Shown: positions 9,233 through 16,908 of the stretch, one piece after another
How positions within the stretch are numbered: position 1 is the first letter of the stretch
How the letters are laid out: each line of letters opens with the position of its first letter
Assembly: GCF_018362995.1 (NCBI RefSeq)
Contig: NZ_CP074372.1
Span: 1,426,001-1,490,000 of the forward strand
Direction of reading: 5' to 3'
Length of the DNA stretch: 64,000 bases
From: Chryseobacterium indologenes
Lineage (GTDB): Bacteria; Bacteroidota; Bacteroidia; Flavobacteriales; Weeksellaceae
Notes under the pieces: generated by a model
Databases searched by the model: none
What the model saw: the letters and a program-made list of their open reading frames with translations, nothing else
What the model was told of the DNA's origin: nothing
Position numbers and translations under genes: made by a program

Positions 9233-9254
9233 AATTTTCTTATTTATTGTGGGG

Positions 9255-9262
9255 CAAATATA
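9255..9262 (-). promoter_or_regulatory. -7 promoter box of catalase operon
   Basis: TATATTTG on the minus strand matches TAnnTTTG and lies 22 bases upstream of the catalase start. No good -33 TTTG box is found at 17-19 bases, so an activator may be needed. Confidence 0.45.
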
Positions 9263-9476
9263 GACCGTTGATCTCCTGAAACCTTCTCAATAAATTCAAT
9301 TCTGAAAATTTACAAAATCTATTAAATCAAACAAAATCAATAGATTTAATCTACTTTATTATAAAAAAAATAAGACTTATAAAATGATAATTAGATCTGA
9401 TCTGTGACAATTTAATTTGCTGTTCCTGTAGTTTAATATCTACAACTTTGATTATTTATCAGATTAAAGAATTACC

Positions 9477-9484
9477 TAGTTTTG
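9477..9484 (+). promoter_or_regulatory. -7 promoter box that decides the start of the thioredoxin-like gene
   Basis: TAGTTTTG matches TAnnTTTG and ends 11 bases before the ATG at 9496. Transcription would begin downstream of the alternative TTG at 9448, which supports the ATG at 9496 as the start. Confidence 0.45.
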
Positions 9485-9495
9485 CAAAAAAACAA

Positions 9496-10017
9496 ATGAT
9501 AAAAAAAATAATACTAATGGTAATTATCCCAGCAGCAGCTATTTTTCTGGGATTAAAATTCATCAAAATAAGTACTGTTGATCCTCCTATAGTCAATCAG
9601 CTTAAAACAAAATTCTCCGGAAATATTGCAGACAGCCCTTTCCAAAAAGAATATCTGAATAAAGACGGAATCGTTGTGTTGAATGTTTGGGCCACATGGT
9701 GTAAACCCTGTATCCAGGAAATTCCTACTTTCAAAAAGATAAGTAAAGAGCATCCAAACATAAAGTTTGTTTTTTTATCTATTGATGAAGACCCTGAAAA
9801 ATTAAAAACTTTTCTCGCTAAGAATACAATAAATGATATTACCCTTCAGAATATGGAATATATGGATGCCATCAAAACCTTTTTAGGTGGAAATGGTCTG
9901 TTGGGATATAGTGCCATCCCATTAACTTTTATCATAAAAGACGGAAAAGTAATTGATAAAAATGTAGGCAGCATAGATTACACGGAGTTTACCACTCAAC
10001 TGAAAGAACTACAATAA
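9496..10017 (+). CDS. TlpA/ResA-like membrane-anchored thioredoxin
   Basis: A 173-residue thiol-disulfide oxidoreductase. One N-terminal membrane anchor (residues 4-21, KIILMVIIPAAAIFLGL) puts the thioredoxin domain outside the cytoplasm. The active site is WATWCKPC with C69 and C72, and the cis-Pro is in SAIPLTFII. The start was placed at the ATG at 9496 because the longer TTG form adds 16 hydrophilic residues in front of the anchor. It sits among peroxide and methionine-sulfoxide repair genes, which suggests reductive repair or electron delivery in the envelope. Its physiological partner is unknown. Confidence 0.88.
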   Translation: MIKKIILMVIIPAAAIFLGLKFIKISTVDPPIVNQLKTKFSGNIADSPFQKEYLNKDGIVVLNVWATWCKPCIQEIPTFKKISKEHPNIKFVFLSIDEDPEKLKTFLAKNTINDITLQNMEYMDAIKTFLGGNGLLGYSAIPLTFIIKDGKVIDKNVGSIDYTEFTTQLKELQ

Positions 10018-10269
10018 AACTCATCATTTAATCTAAAAATATAACATTCATATTAACTAACCGCTGGAAACCTGAGGATTACGGATGTTGAACAGCGGTT
10101 ATATAAGATAGGTGTACAGCTTATCTTTTTTAAGATCCCATCCACAATTAAAAATATCTTATTTTTTTTGAGATGCTTCCGGGCGGCAAATATTGAGACT
10201 TTTCATAATTTTTTTTAAAAAAATAGAAAAAAATAATTCAAAATAATGGGACTTTGAATCTTTTTTCAA

Positions 10270-10354
10270 TACATTTGCGGCTTGATTATCTCATTAATTT
10301 GAGTTTCATGGTTATTAGTTTTTATCCCCAGGACTTACTGGGGATTTTTTATTT
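10270..10354 (+). ncRNA. Candidate short RNA with own promoter box and terminator
   Basis: TACATTTG (10270-10277) fits the -7 consensus. A hairpin follows 47 bases later: ATCCCCAG (10324-10331) and CTGGGGAT (10338-10345), then TTTTTATTT. The expected RNA is about 60-70 bases. The best TTTG upstream (10253-10256) gives only a 13-base spacer, so the promoter is imperfect. Function unknown. Confidence 0.3.
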
Positions 10355-10454
10355 AAACCAATGCCTGCCCAACTCTGCTCCAGCAGCGCTCCAAAGACCT
10401 GATTAAGGAAAACCAATTTCTCACATTAAACCATTCATTTGCAATCTGATAGAA

Positions 10455-10492
10455 TATAAAAAAATCCATTTCCGGAAAATTCCGGAAATGGA
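10455..10492 (-). terminator. Terminator of the ferritin-like gene operon
   Basis: A perfect 13-bp inverted repeat, TCCATTTCCGGAA (10465-10477) with TTCCGGAAATGGA (10480-10492). On the minus strand it is followed by a run of eight T. Confidence 0.8.
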
Positions 10493-10519
10493 CACCACTT
10501 ATCATCATCCAAATCACAA

Positions 10520-11335
10520 CTAAACTATGAACAGGGAAGCAATAGTTTGTGCATCGCTGCCACTTAATATTTCATCATAAGCCGCAGAACCGGCTGCCAC
10601 TCCAAATAGAGTTCCTGTATTATAACCTGCCTGGTTTACATTGTCTTCTCCGGCATACACAGGATTGGTTGCGGATGGCATACTTCCTCCGTCTGCAAGC
10701 TCAATCCACCCTTTATTGGCTCTCATTCTTCTTACCTGTGAAGCATGTCTGGCTTCAACAGAGTGAATCTGTAATGCTGCCTGAAGCACTACTTTATTGG
10801 ACATTACATTTCCCGCCTGCCCTTTATAAGCTCTTACTCCCGTATCTTCAAAAGCCTGGGCAAGAATAAGAAACTGGCTATAATCTGTAAAAGGTGAAAA
10901 ATTTCCGCTGGCTGTAAAGTCAAAGGTTGGTTTATTTCCCGGCGTTGTTCCCAGAGAAGTCAGTGTACTTTTCAGAAAGCTGACATGAGCTGATTCGTGT
11001 TTTGAGATCTGCATAAAAACAGTTCTGTCTCCGGTGGGAATCAATCCTGGTGTGGATAATCCTATACTGTAGTATTCATTTTCAAGATATTCCAGAACCA
11101 ATGCCAGTTGTAAGGCATCGGTCAGGGTACTTTTTAAAGCATAACCGGTTAAATTCGTTTTCGTAGTTTCCGCTTTGGCAGAAGTGGCCATTAAAGTTCC
11201 CAATCCAAGCGGTATAGCTGCAGTAGCTGCCTTTTTCCCGAATAATGACATATTCGTAATGGTCTCCAGTCTTGAAGCTTCTGTAGTGAAAAATTTATCA
11301 TGAGAAAGCTTATCCAGTAATCTAAGAATATTCAT
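10520..11335 (-). CDS. Exported ferritin-like (Ferritin_2 type) protein 1
   Basis: A 271-residue ferritin-like four-helix protein. Iron-ligand motifs of the family are visible: EYLENEYY, an ExxH in KHESAHVSFL, AFEDTGVRAY, and a second ExxH in SVEARHASQVR. The N-terminal 57 residues contain a hydrophobic stretch ending in ATSAKAE, consistent with export, preceded by an unusually long hydrophilic leader. It lies 24 bases downstream of a second ferritin-like gene and is likely co-transcribed with it. A role in binding or oxidising iron in the envelope is inferred; substrate and activity are not known for this family. Confidence 0.85.
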   Translation of the reverse strand: MNILRLLDKLSHDKFFTTEASRLETITNMSLFGKKAATAAIPLGLGTLMATSAKAETTKTNLTGYALKSTLTDALQLALVLEYLENEYYSIGLSTPGLIPTGDRTVFMQISKHESAHVSFLKSTLTSLGTTPGNKPTFDFTASGNFSPFTDYSQFLILAQAFEDTGVRAYKGQAGNVMSNKVVLQAALQIHSVEARHASQVRRMRANKGWIELADGGSMPSATNPVYAGEDNVNQAGYNTGTLFGVAAGSAAYDEILSGSDAQTIASLFIV

Positions 11336-11359
11336 AATGTAATTTTTTAAGGTGAATGA

Positions 11360-12070
11360 TTAGTTAATGCCTCTTTCCTTCCAGGTAAAAGGTGTTTTGA
11401 TAAACGCTCCGGCAGCCATTACGATATCTTTAGGCTCTTTTGCCAGGTCAAGTCCGTTGGCATCTATCACATCATCTCCTGAAAAATCAGCAGATCCCGG
11501 ATTGATTAAATTTCTGATGGCAGAAGCATGTCTGGCTTCCACCGAAACTATTTTACCGGCAATCACCAGATAAGCAGGATTGGAAATATATTTTCCGGCT
11601 CCATTATAAGCTGCCACACCAGTGTCTTCCAGTGCTTTTGCTGTAGCTAAAACTGAATTACGGTCGTTAAAATTCACATTAGGATACTGGAATTCAAGCT
11701 TAGGAAGCACATGGTCTGTAGCACCGCTGATGGCTGCTTTAAAGAAATCCCTGTGAATGACTTCATGATGGTAGAGGTCTGTAAAAACCTGTTTTTCAAT
11801 ACTGGAAATTCCTGTATAGAAATTGTTTACCACTTTGGTATAGAAGTCAGCTTCCAGCTGTTCGAGTGCATAGGCGTAATTTAATACTCCTACATCACCT
11901 GTTCCCAAATCATATTTGGATTCCTCCATGATCTGAAAATCATCATTGTCATCACAGCCAATTATAGTAAGGCCTGCGATGGCTAATCCTACTCCACTTA
12001 ATTTTAAAAAGTTTCGTCTGCTGGTATCAAGGGTAGCACCCTGATTAGAAACCTGAATTGTCTTTTTCAT
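11360..12070 (-). CDS. Ferritin-like protein 2, Tat-exported lipoprotein
   Basis: A 236-residue ferritin-like protein paralogous to the gene downstream. The N-terminus has a Tat motif (SRRNFLK), a hydrophobic stretch and a lipobox (LTIIGC), predicting a folded protein exported by Tat and lipid-anchored at about C39. Family motifs are EQLEADFY, YHHEVIHRDFF (ExxH), ALEDTGVAAY and SVEARHASAIR (ExxH). Tat export suggests that the cofactor is loaded before export. Between it and the fasciclin gene is a hairpin that could attenuate readthrough. Confidence 0.88.
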   Translation of the reverse strand: MKKTIQVSNQGATLDTSRRNFLKLSGVGLAIAGLTIIGCDDNDDFQIMEESKYDLGTGDVGVLNYAYALEQLEADFYTKVVNNFYTGISSIEKQVFTDLYHHEVIHRDFFKAAISGATDHVLPKLEFQYPNVNFNDRNSVLATAKALEDTGVAAYNGAGKYISNPAYLVIAGKIVSVEARHASAIRNLINPGSADFSGDDVIDANGLDLAKEPKDIVMAAGAFIKTPFTWKERGIN

Positions 12071-12112
12071 ACTATTAATTTTTTTAGTGTTCGGATAAAT
12101 AAAAAGAAAGAA

Positions 12113-12135
12113 AACAGCATACTGAATATGCTGTT
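12113..12135 (-). terminator. Hairpin between fasciclin and ferritin-like genes
   Basis: AACAGCATA (12113-12121) pairs with TATGCTGTT (12127-12135) across a 5-base loop. On the minus strand the following bases are pyrimidine- and T-rich, so it may terminate or attenuate transcription from the fasciclin gene. Confidence 0.6.
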
Positions 12136-12152
12136 GGAAATCTTACAATTTG

Positions 12153-12722
12153 TTATGGCATTAAAACCGTATCTATTACATGAATTACTCCGTTAGACTG
12201 GTTCACGTCTGCAATAGTCACTTTAGCACTATTCCCTTTTGCATCTTTTATGTAAAGGTCTTTTCCTTTAGTCCAGAAAGTAAGTTCTTCTCCCTGCACC
12301 GTTTTCATCATGCTTTTTCCGTTACCGGCTTTTACAGCAGCCCAGATTTCTTTTGCACTGTATTTTCCCGGCAAAACATGGTAAGTCAAAATGCTGGTAA
12401 GCGTAGCTTTGTTTTCAGGTTTTACAAGATTTTCCACTGTTCCTTTCGGAAGTTTTGCAAAGGCAGCATCTGTGGGTGCCAATACAGTAAAGGGTCCTGC
12501 TCCCTGTAATGTTTCTACCAGGCCGGCAGCTTTCACTGCAGCAACCAGGGTTTTGTGATCTTTGGAGTTGACTGCGTTTTCAATAATGTTTTTGGATGGA
12601 TACATCGGTGCTCCTCCCACCATTACTGTTTTTTCTTTCATCGTTTGTGCTGTTACCTTCCCGCTAAAAGCAAATGATAAAACGACCATTGCCAAGACTG
12701 TGATTTTCGATTGTGTGTTCAT
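12153..12722 (-). CDS. Secreted fasciclin-domain protein
   Basis: A 189-residue protein with a signal peptide (1-25, ending KVTAQ) and one fasciclin (FAS1/beta-Ig-H3) domain at about 45-188. FAS1 motifs include GPFTVLAPTDAAFAKLP, LTYHVLPGKY-like TSILTYHVLPG, and the C-terminal NGVIHVIDTVLMP. Fasciclin proteins are small secreted adhesion-type proteins. In Mycobacterium the FAS1 proteins MPT70/MPT83 are controlled by SigK/RskA; here an ECF sigma factor and RskA-like anti-sigma are about 700 bases away. Upstream lies a promoter-like element shared with msrB. Confidence 0.92.
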   Translation of the reverse strand: MNTQSKITVLAMVVLSFAFSGKVTAQTMKEKTVMVGGAPMYPSKNIIENAVNSKDHKTLVAAVKAAGLVETLQGAGPFTVLAPTDAAFAKLPKGTVENLVKPENKATLTSILTYHVLPGKYSAKEIWAAVKAGNGKSMMKTVQGEELTFWTKGKDLYIKDAKGNSAKVTIADVNQSNGVIHVIDTVLMP

Positions 12723-12769
12723 TGCGTTATTTTTTAATTAATTATAAATAATTGTGTGTTTAATGTCAT

Positions 12770-12795
12770 TTACGAGGTTGGTTTTATTTTAGATT
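12770..12795 (-). promoter_or_regulatory. Putative ECF-type promoter of fasciclin gene
   Basis: On the minus strand AATCTA (12795-12790) is followed after 15 bases by CGTA (12774-12771), then AATGACATTAA. The same two boxes with the same spacing occur upstream of msrB. CGTA is a typical ECF -10 core. The start codon is 48 bases downstream. Confidence 0.55.
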
Positions 12796-12838
12796 GAAAA
12801 AAGCAAAATTTATTTTCAACTTACTGCAAATCAGTTTA

Positions 12839-13354
12839 TTATTTTTTAATTGGAATAAATTCAAGACATACAGAGTTCATACAGAACCGTTTTCCTGTAG
12901 GTTTCGGGCCATCATCAAAGACGTGTCCCAGATGAGAATCGCATCTTCCGCACAGTACTTCTGTACGTTCCATGTGATAAGAGGTATCTTTTCTGTATTT
13001 AACGCTGTTTTTACGGATAGGCTGATAAAAAGACGGCCATCCGCAGGTGGTAGCAAATTTTGAAGTTGAAATAAAAAGAGGATTCCCACATACTGCACAA
13101 TAGTAAGTTCCTTTTTCATCAAATTCATAATACTTTCCGGTAAAAGCGGTTTCTGTAGCTCCCTCTCTGGCCACCTGATAGAGTTCGGGTTTTAAAATCT
13201 TTTTCCATTCATTATTGCTTACTTTCAGTATGTTTTGTGCAGTGTGTGAGTAATATGGATTTTTACTTTTAAAAAGAGTGCTTTGTGCGTGATAAGTCCC
13301 GAAAGATAAGGCAATGCAAAAAGCAAGTATTGTTTTTGAAAATTGTGTTTTCAT
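12839..13354 (-). CDS. msrB: Exported methionine-R-sulfoxide reductase MsrB
   Basis: A 171-residue enzyme that reduces methionine-R-sulfoxide in proteins. A signal peptide (1-23, ending TYHAQ) directs it to the periplasm. The zinc-binding pairs are C86/C89 (CAVC) and C135/C138 (CGRC); the catalytic Cys is C158 (RFCMNS) and C104 (TTCGWPSF) is a likely resolving Cys. Length and motif order are typical of MsrB. It is divergent from the ECF sigma gene and precedes the fasciclin and ferritin-like genes on the same strand. Its thioredoxin partner may be the TlpA-like protein nearby (inference). Confidence 0.94.
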   Translation of the reverse strand: MKTQFSKTILAFCIALSFGTYHAQSTLFKSKNPYYSHTAQNILKVSNNEWKKILKPELYQVAREGATETAFTGKYYEFDEKGTYYCAVCGNPLFISTSKFATTCGWPSFYQPIRKNSVKYRKDTSYHMERTEVLCGRCDSHLGHVFDDGPKPTGKRFCMNSVCLEFIPIKK

Positions 13355-13388
13355 ATTGACTATTTTTAAATTATTTTCTTATTATCAT

Positions 13389-13414
13389 GTACGAAATAAA
13401 AGTTGTTGTAGATT
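13389..13414 (-). promoter_or_regulatory. Putative ECF-type promoter of msrB
   Basis: On the minus strand AATCTA (13414-13409) is followed after 15 bases by CGTA (13393-13390), then CATGATAATAA, matching the fasciclin upstream element in 13 of 17 bases around the -10 box. The expected start is near 13382, about 28 bases before the ATG. Confidence 0.55.
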
Positions 13415-13439
13415 TTGTTGGGAATTTGTTTTATTTTAT

Positions 13440-13447
13440 TACATTTG
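13440..13447 (+). promoter_or_regulatory. -7 promoter box of ECF sigma gene
   Basis: TACATTTG matches TAnnTTTG, with GTTG at 13417-13420 as a weak -33 box 19 bases upstream. The box overlaps the TTG at 13445, which questions that codon as the start of the sigma factor. Confidence 0.4.
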
Positions 13448-14014
13448 ACTAGAAAAATAAACGCTATTAAAACAACCTATTCGGAAGAGGAACTTATCGT
13501 TTTATTAAAAGAAAAAAACGAAACCGGTTTTCATTATCTGTATGACCACTATTCCGGTGCGCTGTACGGAATCATTCTCCGGATCGTTCAGTCTAAAGAA
13601 TACACTGAAGAAGTGATTCAGGATGTTTTTGTTAAAATATGGAACTCTATCCATCAGTACGACGCTTCCAAAGGGAGGTTTTATACCTGGATCATCAATA
13701 TTGCAAGGAATACGGCTATTGATTATTTAAAATCCAAAGGATTCCAGAACGAGCTTAAAAACCAACCACTTCCGGATTTCGTATATAATACTACAGAACT
13801 TTCAACGGTTAATAATTCCTCTGATTATATTGGATTTACCAATGTGCTTGAAGGGCTGGAAACGGACAAGCAGGAACTTATAAATCTTGCTTATTATCAA
13901 GGATATACCCAGCATGAAATCTCCGAAAAGCTGAAGATACCGCTGGGAACCGTGAAAACGAAAATGCGTAATGCACTGATGAAATTAAGAGATTTGCTAA
14001 AAGATTATCAATAA
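13445..14014 (+). CDS. ECF-type RNA polymerase sigma-70 factor
   Basis: An ECF sigma factor of up to 190 residues. Region 2 includes FHYLYDHYSGALYGIILRIV and EVIQDVFVKIW; region 4 has the helix-turn-helix QGYTQHEISEKLKIPLGTVKTKMRNAL. The GTVK-R pattern is typical of the SigK/RskA-regulated branch. No ATG is in frame before the conserved region. TTG at 13445 is given as the start, but it lies inside a promoter box; an ATT at 13466 (IKTTYSEEEL) would match the usual N-terminus of such proteins. The anti-sigma gene follows after 6 bases. Likely targets are the divergent msrB and fasciclin genes. Confidence 0.88.
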   Translation: MTRKINAIKTTYSEEELIVLLKEKNETGFHYLYDHYSGALYGIILRIVQSKEYTEEVIQDVFVKIWNSIHQYDASKGRFYTWIINIARNTAIDYLKSKGFQNELKNQPLPDFVYNTTELSTVNNSSDYIGFTNVLEGLETDKQELINLAYYQGYTQHEISEKLKIPLGTVKTKMRNALMKLRDLLKDYQ

Positions 14015-14020
14015 AATAAA

Positions 14021-14842
14021 TTGAACACAAAAGAATACATATCATCCGGAATTATAGAATCTTATATTCTAGGCCATGCTTCTCCTGAGGAAGCGGGGAT
14101 TTTGGAGTGTGTGATGAAGAATAATGCTGAAGTAAAAGCTGCTTTTGAAGAAGCACAAAAAACTTTGGAACATCTTGCTACCGCTCAGGCTGTAACACCT
14201 CCAAGTGATTTGAAATCTAAGATCTGGAATAAAATTCAGCAGGAACAGACTGTTGAAGAGGTAATTCCTTCTGTTTCTACAAATATTCCTGAAACAAAAG
14301 ATCACAGAGAAGCTACAGAAAGAGTAATTATTAAGGAAAATACACAATGGAAAACGTATGCAATAGCGGCTTCTGTATTATTCCTGATCAGTGTTGCCGG
14401 AAATTTGTTTATGGTGAATACACAGTCATCTGATAAAAAGGAAATGGCTTTGCTGGCTGCAGAAAAGCAAGCTCAGGATCAGGCAATGGAAAAAATGAAC
14501 CGTAAAATTGATATGTTCTCCAATCCTGATATGCAGATGGTAATGCTGAATGGGGTTGAAAAGCATACGGATTCTAAAGCAATGGTCTTCTGGGATAAGA
14601 AAACAAAAGAAGTCTATCTGAATGCGGAAAAACTTCCTAAAGCTCCTGCAGGAATGCAATATCAGCTTTGGGCTATCGAAGACGGACAACCTGTAAGTGC
14701 AGGAATGTATACCGAAGATAAGGACAGCAGAATTGCACTGGCCAATATTCCCAATGCTCAGGCTTTTGCCATTACCCTTGAAAAAGAAGGCGGAAGTAAA
14801 GTGCCTACCATGGAGAATATGTTTGTAATGGGTAAAATTTAA
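14021..14842 (+). CDS. RskA-like membrane anti-sigma factor
   Basis: A 273-residue anti-sigma factor with TTG start, 6 bases after the sigma gene. Residues 1-75 form the cytoplasmic sigma-binding part (ESYILGHASPEEAGILE); it lacks the HxxxCxxC zinc motif. One membrane segment lies at about 112-132 (YAIAASVLFLISVAGNLFM). The periplasmic C-terminal half is an RskA-type domain with MQYQLWAIEDGQPVSAGMY. Many Met residues flank the domain (MEKMNRKIDMF, MQMVM, MENMFVM), which could make it sensitive to methionine oxidation, fitting an MsrB-containing regulon; this is inference. It should hold the ECF factor inactive until an envelope signal. Confidence 0.88.
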   Translation: MNTKEYISSGIIESYILGHASPEEAGILECVMKNNAEVKAAFEEAQKTLEHLATAQAVTPPSDLKSKIWNKIQQEQTVEEVIPSVSTNIPETKDHREATERVIIKENTQWKTYAIAASVLFLISVAGNLFMVNTQSSDKKEMALLAAEKQAQDQAMEKMNRKIDMFSNPDMQMVMLNGVEKHTDSKAMVFWDKKTKEVYLNAEKLPKAPAGMQYQLWAIEDGQPVSAGMYTEDKDSRIALANIPNAQAFAITLEKEGGSKVPTMENMFVMGKI

Positions 14843-14851
14843 AATACTTCA

Positions 14852-16651
14852 TCAATTCCCAAAGTTTACAAAATGAGGAACATCTGTTGCAAAATTATTC
14901 ATTGGTAACAGATTATTTCTATTACTGTTAAAATCAAAAACCGAGTTATTATCAAACGGAACCCGTGGGTAATACATGAAAGAAATCTGAATTCTGTTGA
15001 AAACCAGGTACGGATTATTAATCAATACCCCAATCCCAATTTTTGTATTTGCTTTTGTTTTCAATAGTCTATCATCAGGCATTCCCAGCCATCCCACTGC
15101 AGTGGTTAAGTAAGGACTGAAGTGGAAATTCTTCCAAGTTTTATTAATAAACAATTGAAGCTGATATCTTAAAACCAGTTTTTTAGTCCCGATATAATCT
15201 GAATTGTAAACAGGAAACTCATCTGTGGAAGAAAGATTGATCCTGTCTTTATAAGAATAATTATGCTGTGGATTTCCTAAGGCAATCGTCGGAGAAAAGA
15301 AGTGTCTTACTTTGGCAAATTTCCAATCCATAAGATTCGTAAAGTATGTTCCATCCACACGGAAAGACTCGCGATTTTGGCTGTCTTCATTAAAAAACCT
15401 TCCAAACTGTCCTTTCACAGTAAAGTACCCCAATTTTGTAAAGGTACCATAAGAAGCAGAAATTCCCATATACGGGTTCACTTCTTTATTTCTAGATAAG
15501 CCTCCCGCAATAATGTTCACCGAATTACCATACGCAACATCTTCCGGCAAATCATATTGAAAAATATTTCTCTGAACCGAAAAGTTTCTGTGGATAAACC
15601 CAACAGACATCAGAAAACTGTTGTATGAACTAAAATATTTATACTGGTCTATCCCCGGACTGTCTTTATACTGATAATTCTGAAATCGTCCTATTATCGC
15701 AATATTACTGGATACTCTTTCGCTGGGATCCGCTGAAACGGGAATCTGATAACCACCCCACAAATCCTGGCTGTACACTTTGATCTGAACTTCCGGAAAT
15801 GCAGTATCGGTTTCTGTGGGAAGTAAAACCTTCCGCTTAAAATATTCAAATGTAAAACCACCCGCCCATCTCGTTAAAGGTGAGAAAAAGTCTCTTCTTA
15901 AGCTGAAATTAATTCTTTCATTTTTTGAAAAATCCCTTTCCCCAAGAAGCTGGGCATTGATATATGTCCCTAAAAGGTTATAGGTTGTATAGCTTCCCAA
16001 AAGATAATCCTGCTTTTCTTTGGAATCGTTTCTGTAAAGGAAATCAAGGGTATGGCCTAATCCCAGTACATTTTCTTCGGTAACTCCGAGACCGATTTTA
16101 CTTCCGGAATAGCTGATTCTCGGTTTCAGACTCCAGGAATCCAGAACTTTTACCACAACATCAATAGAATCTTTGCTGGAAGTACTGTCGGAAACACTGA
16201 TATTCACCCTGTTGACAAATGGCATTGCTCTAAGCAAACGCTCGGATTCATAAAGTTTCTGGGCATTATATTCTTCCCCTTCTTCAAAAAGTAAATAATT
16301 ATTAACGGTAGAATTTCTTGTATTGGCATGAAGATGATCTGCCACCCAATCATACCATCTGGCTTTTTCTTTAGTATCTTTAGAGCCGTATCCAAAAGGA
16401 TCAATGGTTTCGATCCTGATTTTTCTGATGTACTTTTTGTTGTAAGCTTCCTGCGACAGTTTTTCTGTCCTGGATTTCACGGAAGTAGAATCCGGCTCTC
16501 TACGAAATATAAGGCGGTGAATGAATTTGGTAACCTTTCTCTTATCCGAAAATTCTTCTATTTTGTAATACAGCGAGTCTTTCTTCTCCTGTGCATGTAA
16601 AAAGAAAAAACCACTTAAAAAGAAAATCAGAGTTACAGCGATTCTAGTCAT
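14852..16651 (-). CDS. Outer-membrane POTRA/beta-barrel protein (Omp85-like)
   Basis: A 599-residue protein with a signal peptide (1-20, ending FLHAQ). Residues 75-170 resemble a POTRA module (KYIRKIRIETIDPFGYG, then LLRAMPFVNRVNISVSD), and the remainder is a predicted beta-barrel with alternating aromatic strands ending in PHFVNFGN. The arrangement suggests an Omp85/BamA-TamA-type outer-membrane protein, smaller than BamA and with few POTRA repeats. Its role in the cell is not clear. It converges with the anti-sigma gene with only 9 bases between stops and no obvious terminator. Confidence 0.7.
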   Translation of the reverse strand: MTRIAVTLIFFLSGFFFLHAQEKKDSLYYKIEEFSDKRKVTKFIHRLIFRREPDSTSVKSRTEKLSQEAYNKKYIRKIRIETIDPFGYGSKDTKEKARWYDWVADHLHANTRNSTVNNYLLFEEGEEYNAQKLYESERLLRAMPFVNRVNISVSDSTSSKDSIDVVVKVLDSWSLKPRISYSGSKIGLGVTEENVLGLGHTLDFLYRNDSKEKQDYLLGSYTTYNLLGTYINAQLLGERDFSKNERINFSLRRDFFSPLTRWAGGFTFEYFKRKVLLPTETDTAFPEVQIKVYSQDLWGGYQIPVSADPSERVSSNIAIIGRFQNYQYKDSPGIDQYKYFSSYNSFLMSVGFIHRNFSVQRNIFQYDLPEDVAYGNSVNIIAGGLSRNKEVNPYMGISASYGTFTKLGYFTVKGQFGRFFNEDSQNRESFRVDGTYFTNLMDWKFAKVRHFFSPTIALGNPQHNYSYKDRINLSSTDEFPVYNSDYIGTKKLVLRYQLQLFINKTWKNFHFSPYLTTAVGWLGMPDDRLLKTKANTKIGIGVLINNPYLVFNRIQISFMYYPRVPFDNNSVFDFNSNRNNLLPMNNFATDVPHFVNFGN

Positions 16652-16850
16652 TAGTCATCAAAATTCAGTTCAGTTTGTAGTATCAATTTATACGCCAACA
16701 GGTCTTTAAAACAGGCAAAAATTAAGATTTTTATTTAATATTTAAATCTAAGTCAAGATTATCATTTCAATTTTTCAATTAAAATTGATGAATATAATTC
16801 AGCACTGAAAATTTTTTCCTTTTTTTGAATCGTATCAGCCTTAGCACATG

Positions 16851-16866
16851 TTACGGAATACCGTAA
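16851..16866. promoter_or_regulatory. Palindrome upstream of secreted-protein gene
   Basis: TTACGG-AATA-CCGTAA is a perfect 6-bp inverted repeat centred about 50 bases before the ATG at 16909, the right place for an operator. No T-run follows, so it is not a terminator. The binding protein is unknown. Confidence 0.35.
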
Positions 16867-16908
16867 TTGTATAGACGATAAAATGATTTTATTTGCAAAA
16901 AAAAATTT

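Larger units (their letters stand above)
10018..10519. other. 500-base intergenic region with small-RNA candidate and terminator
   Basis: No protein gene is convincing here. It contains a -7 box and hairpin that could define a short RNA (10270-10350) and a minus-strand terminator for the ferritin-like genes (10455-10492). A 31-codon ORF from the ATG at 10307 overlaps the hairpin and was not called. Confidence 0.5.

Noticed and set aside
10253..10277. Full consensus promoter for the small RNA
   Set aside because: The TTTG to TAnnTTTG spacing is 13 bases, not 17-19, so only the -7 box is claimed.
10307..10402. 31-codon ORF starting ATGGTTATT
   Set aside because: It passes through the hairpin terminator at 10324-10345, so translation past that point is unlikely.
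12180..12509. Antisense open frame of 109 codons in fasciclin gene
   Set aside because: Shadow of the fasciclin coding sequence; composition (Phe/Ser/Cys-rich) is not protein-like.
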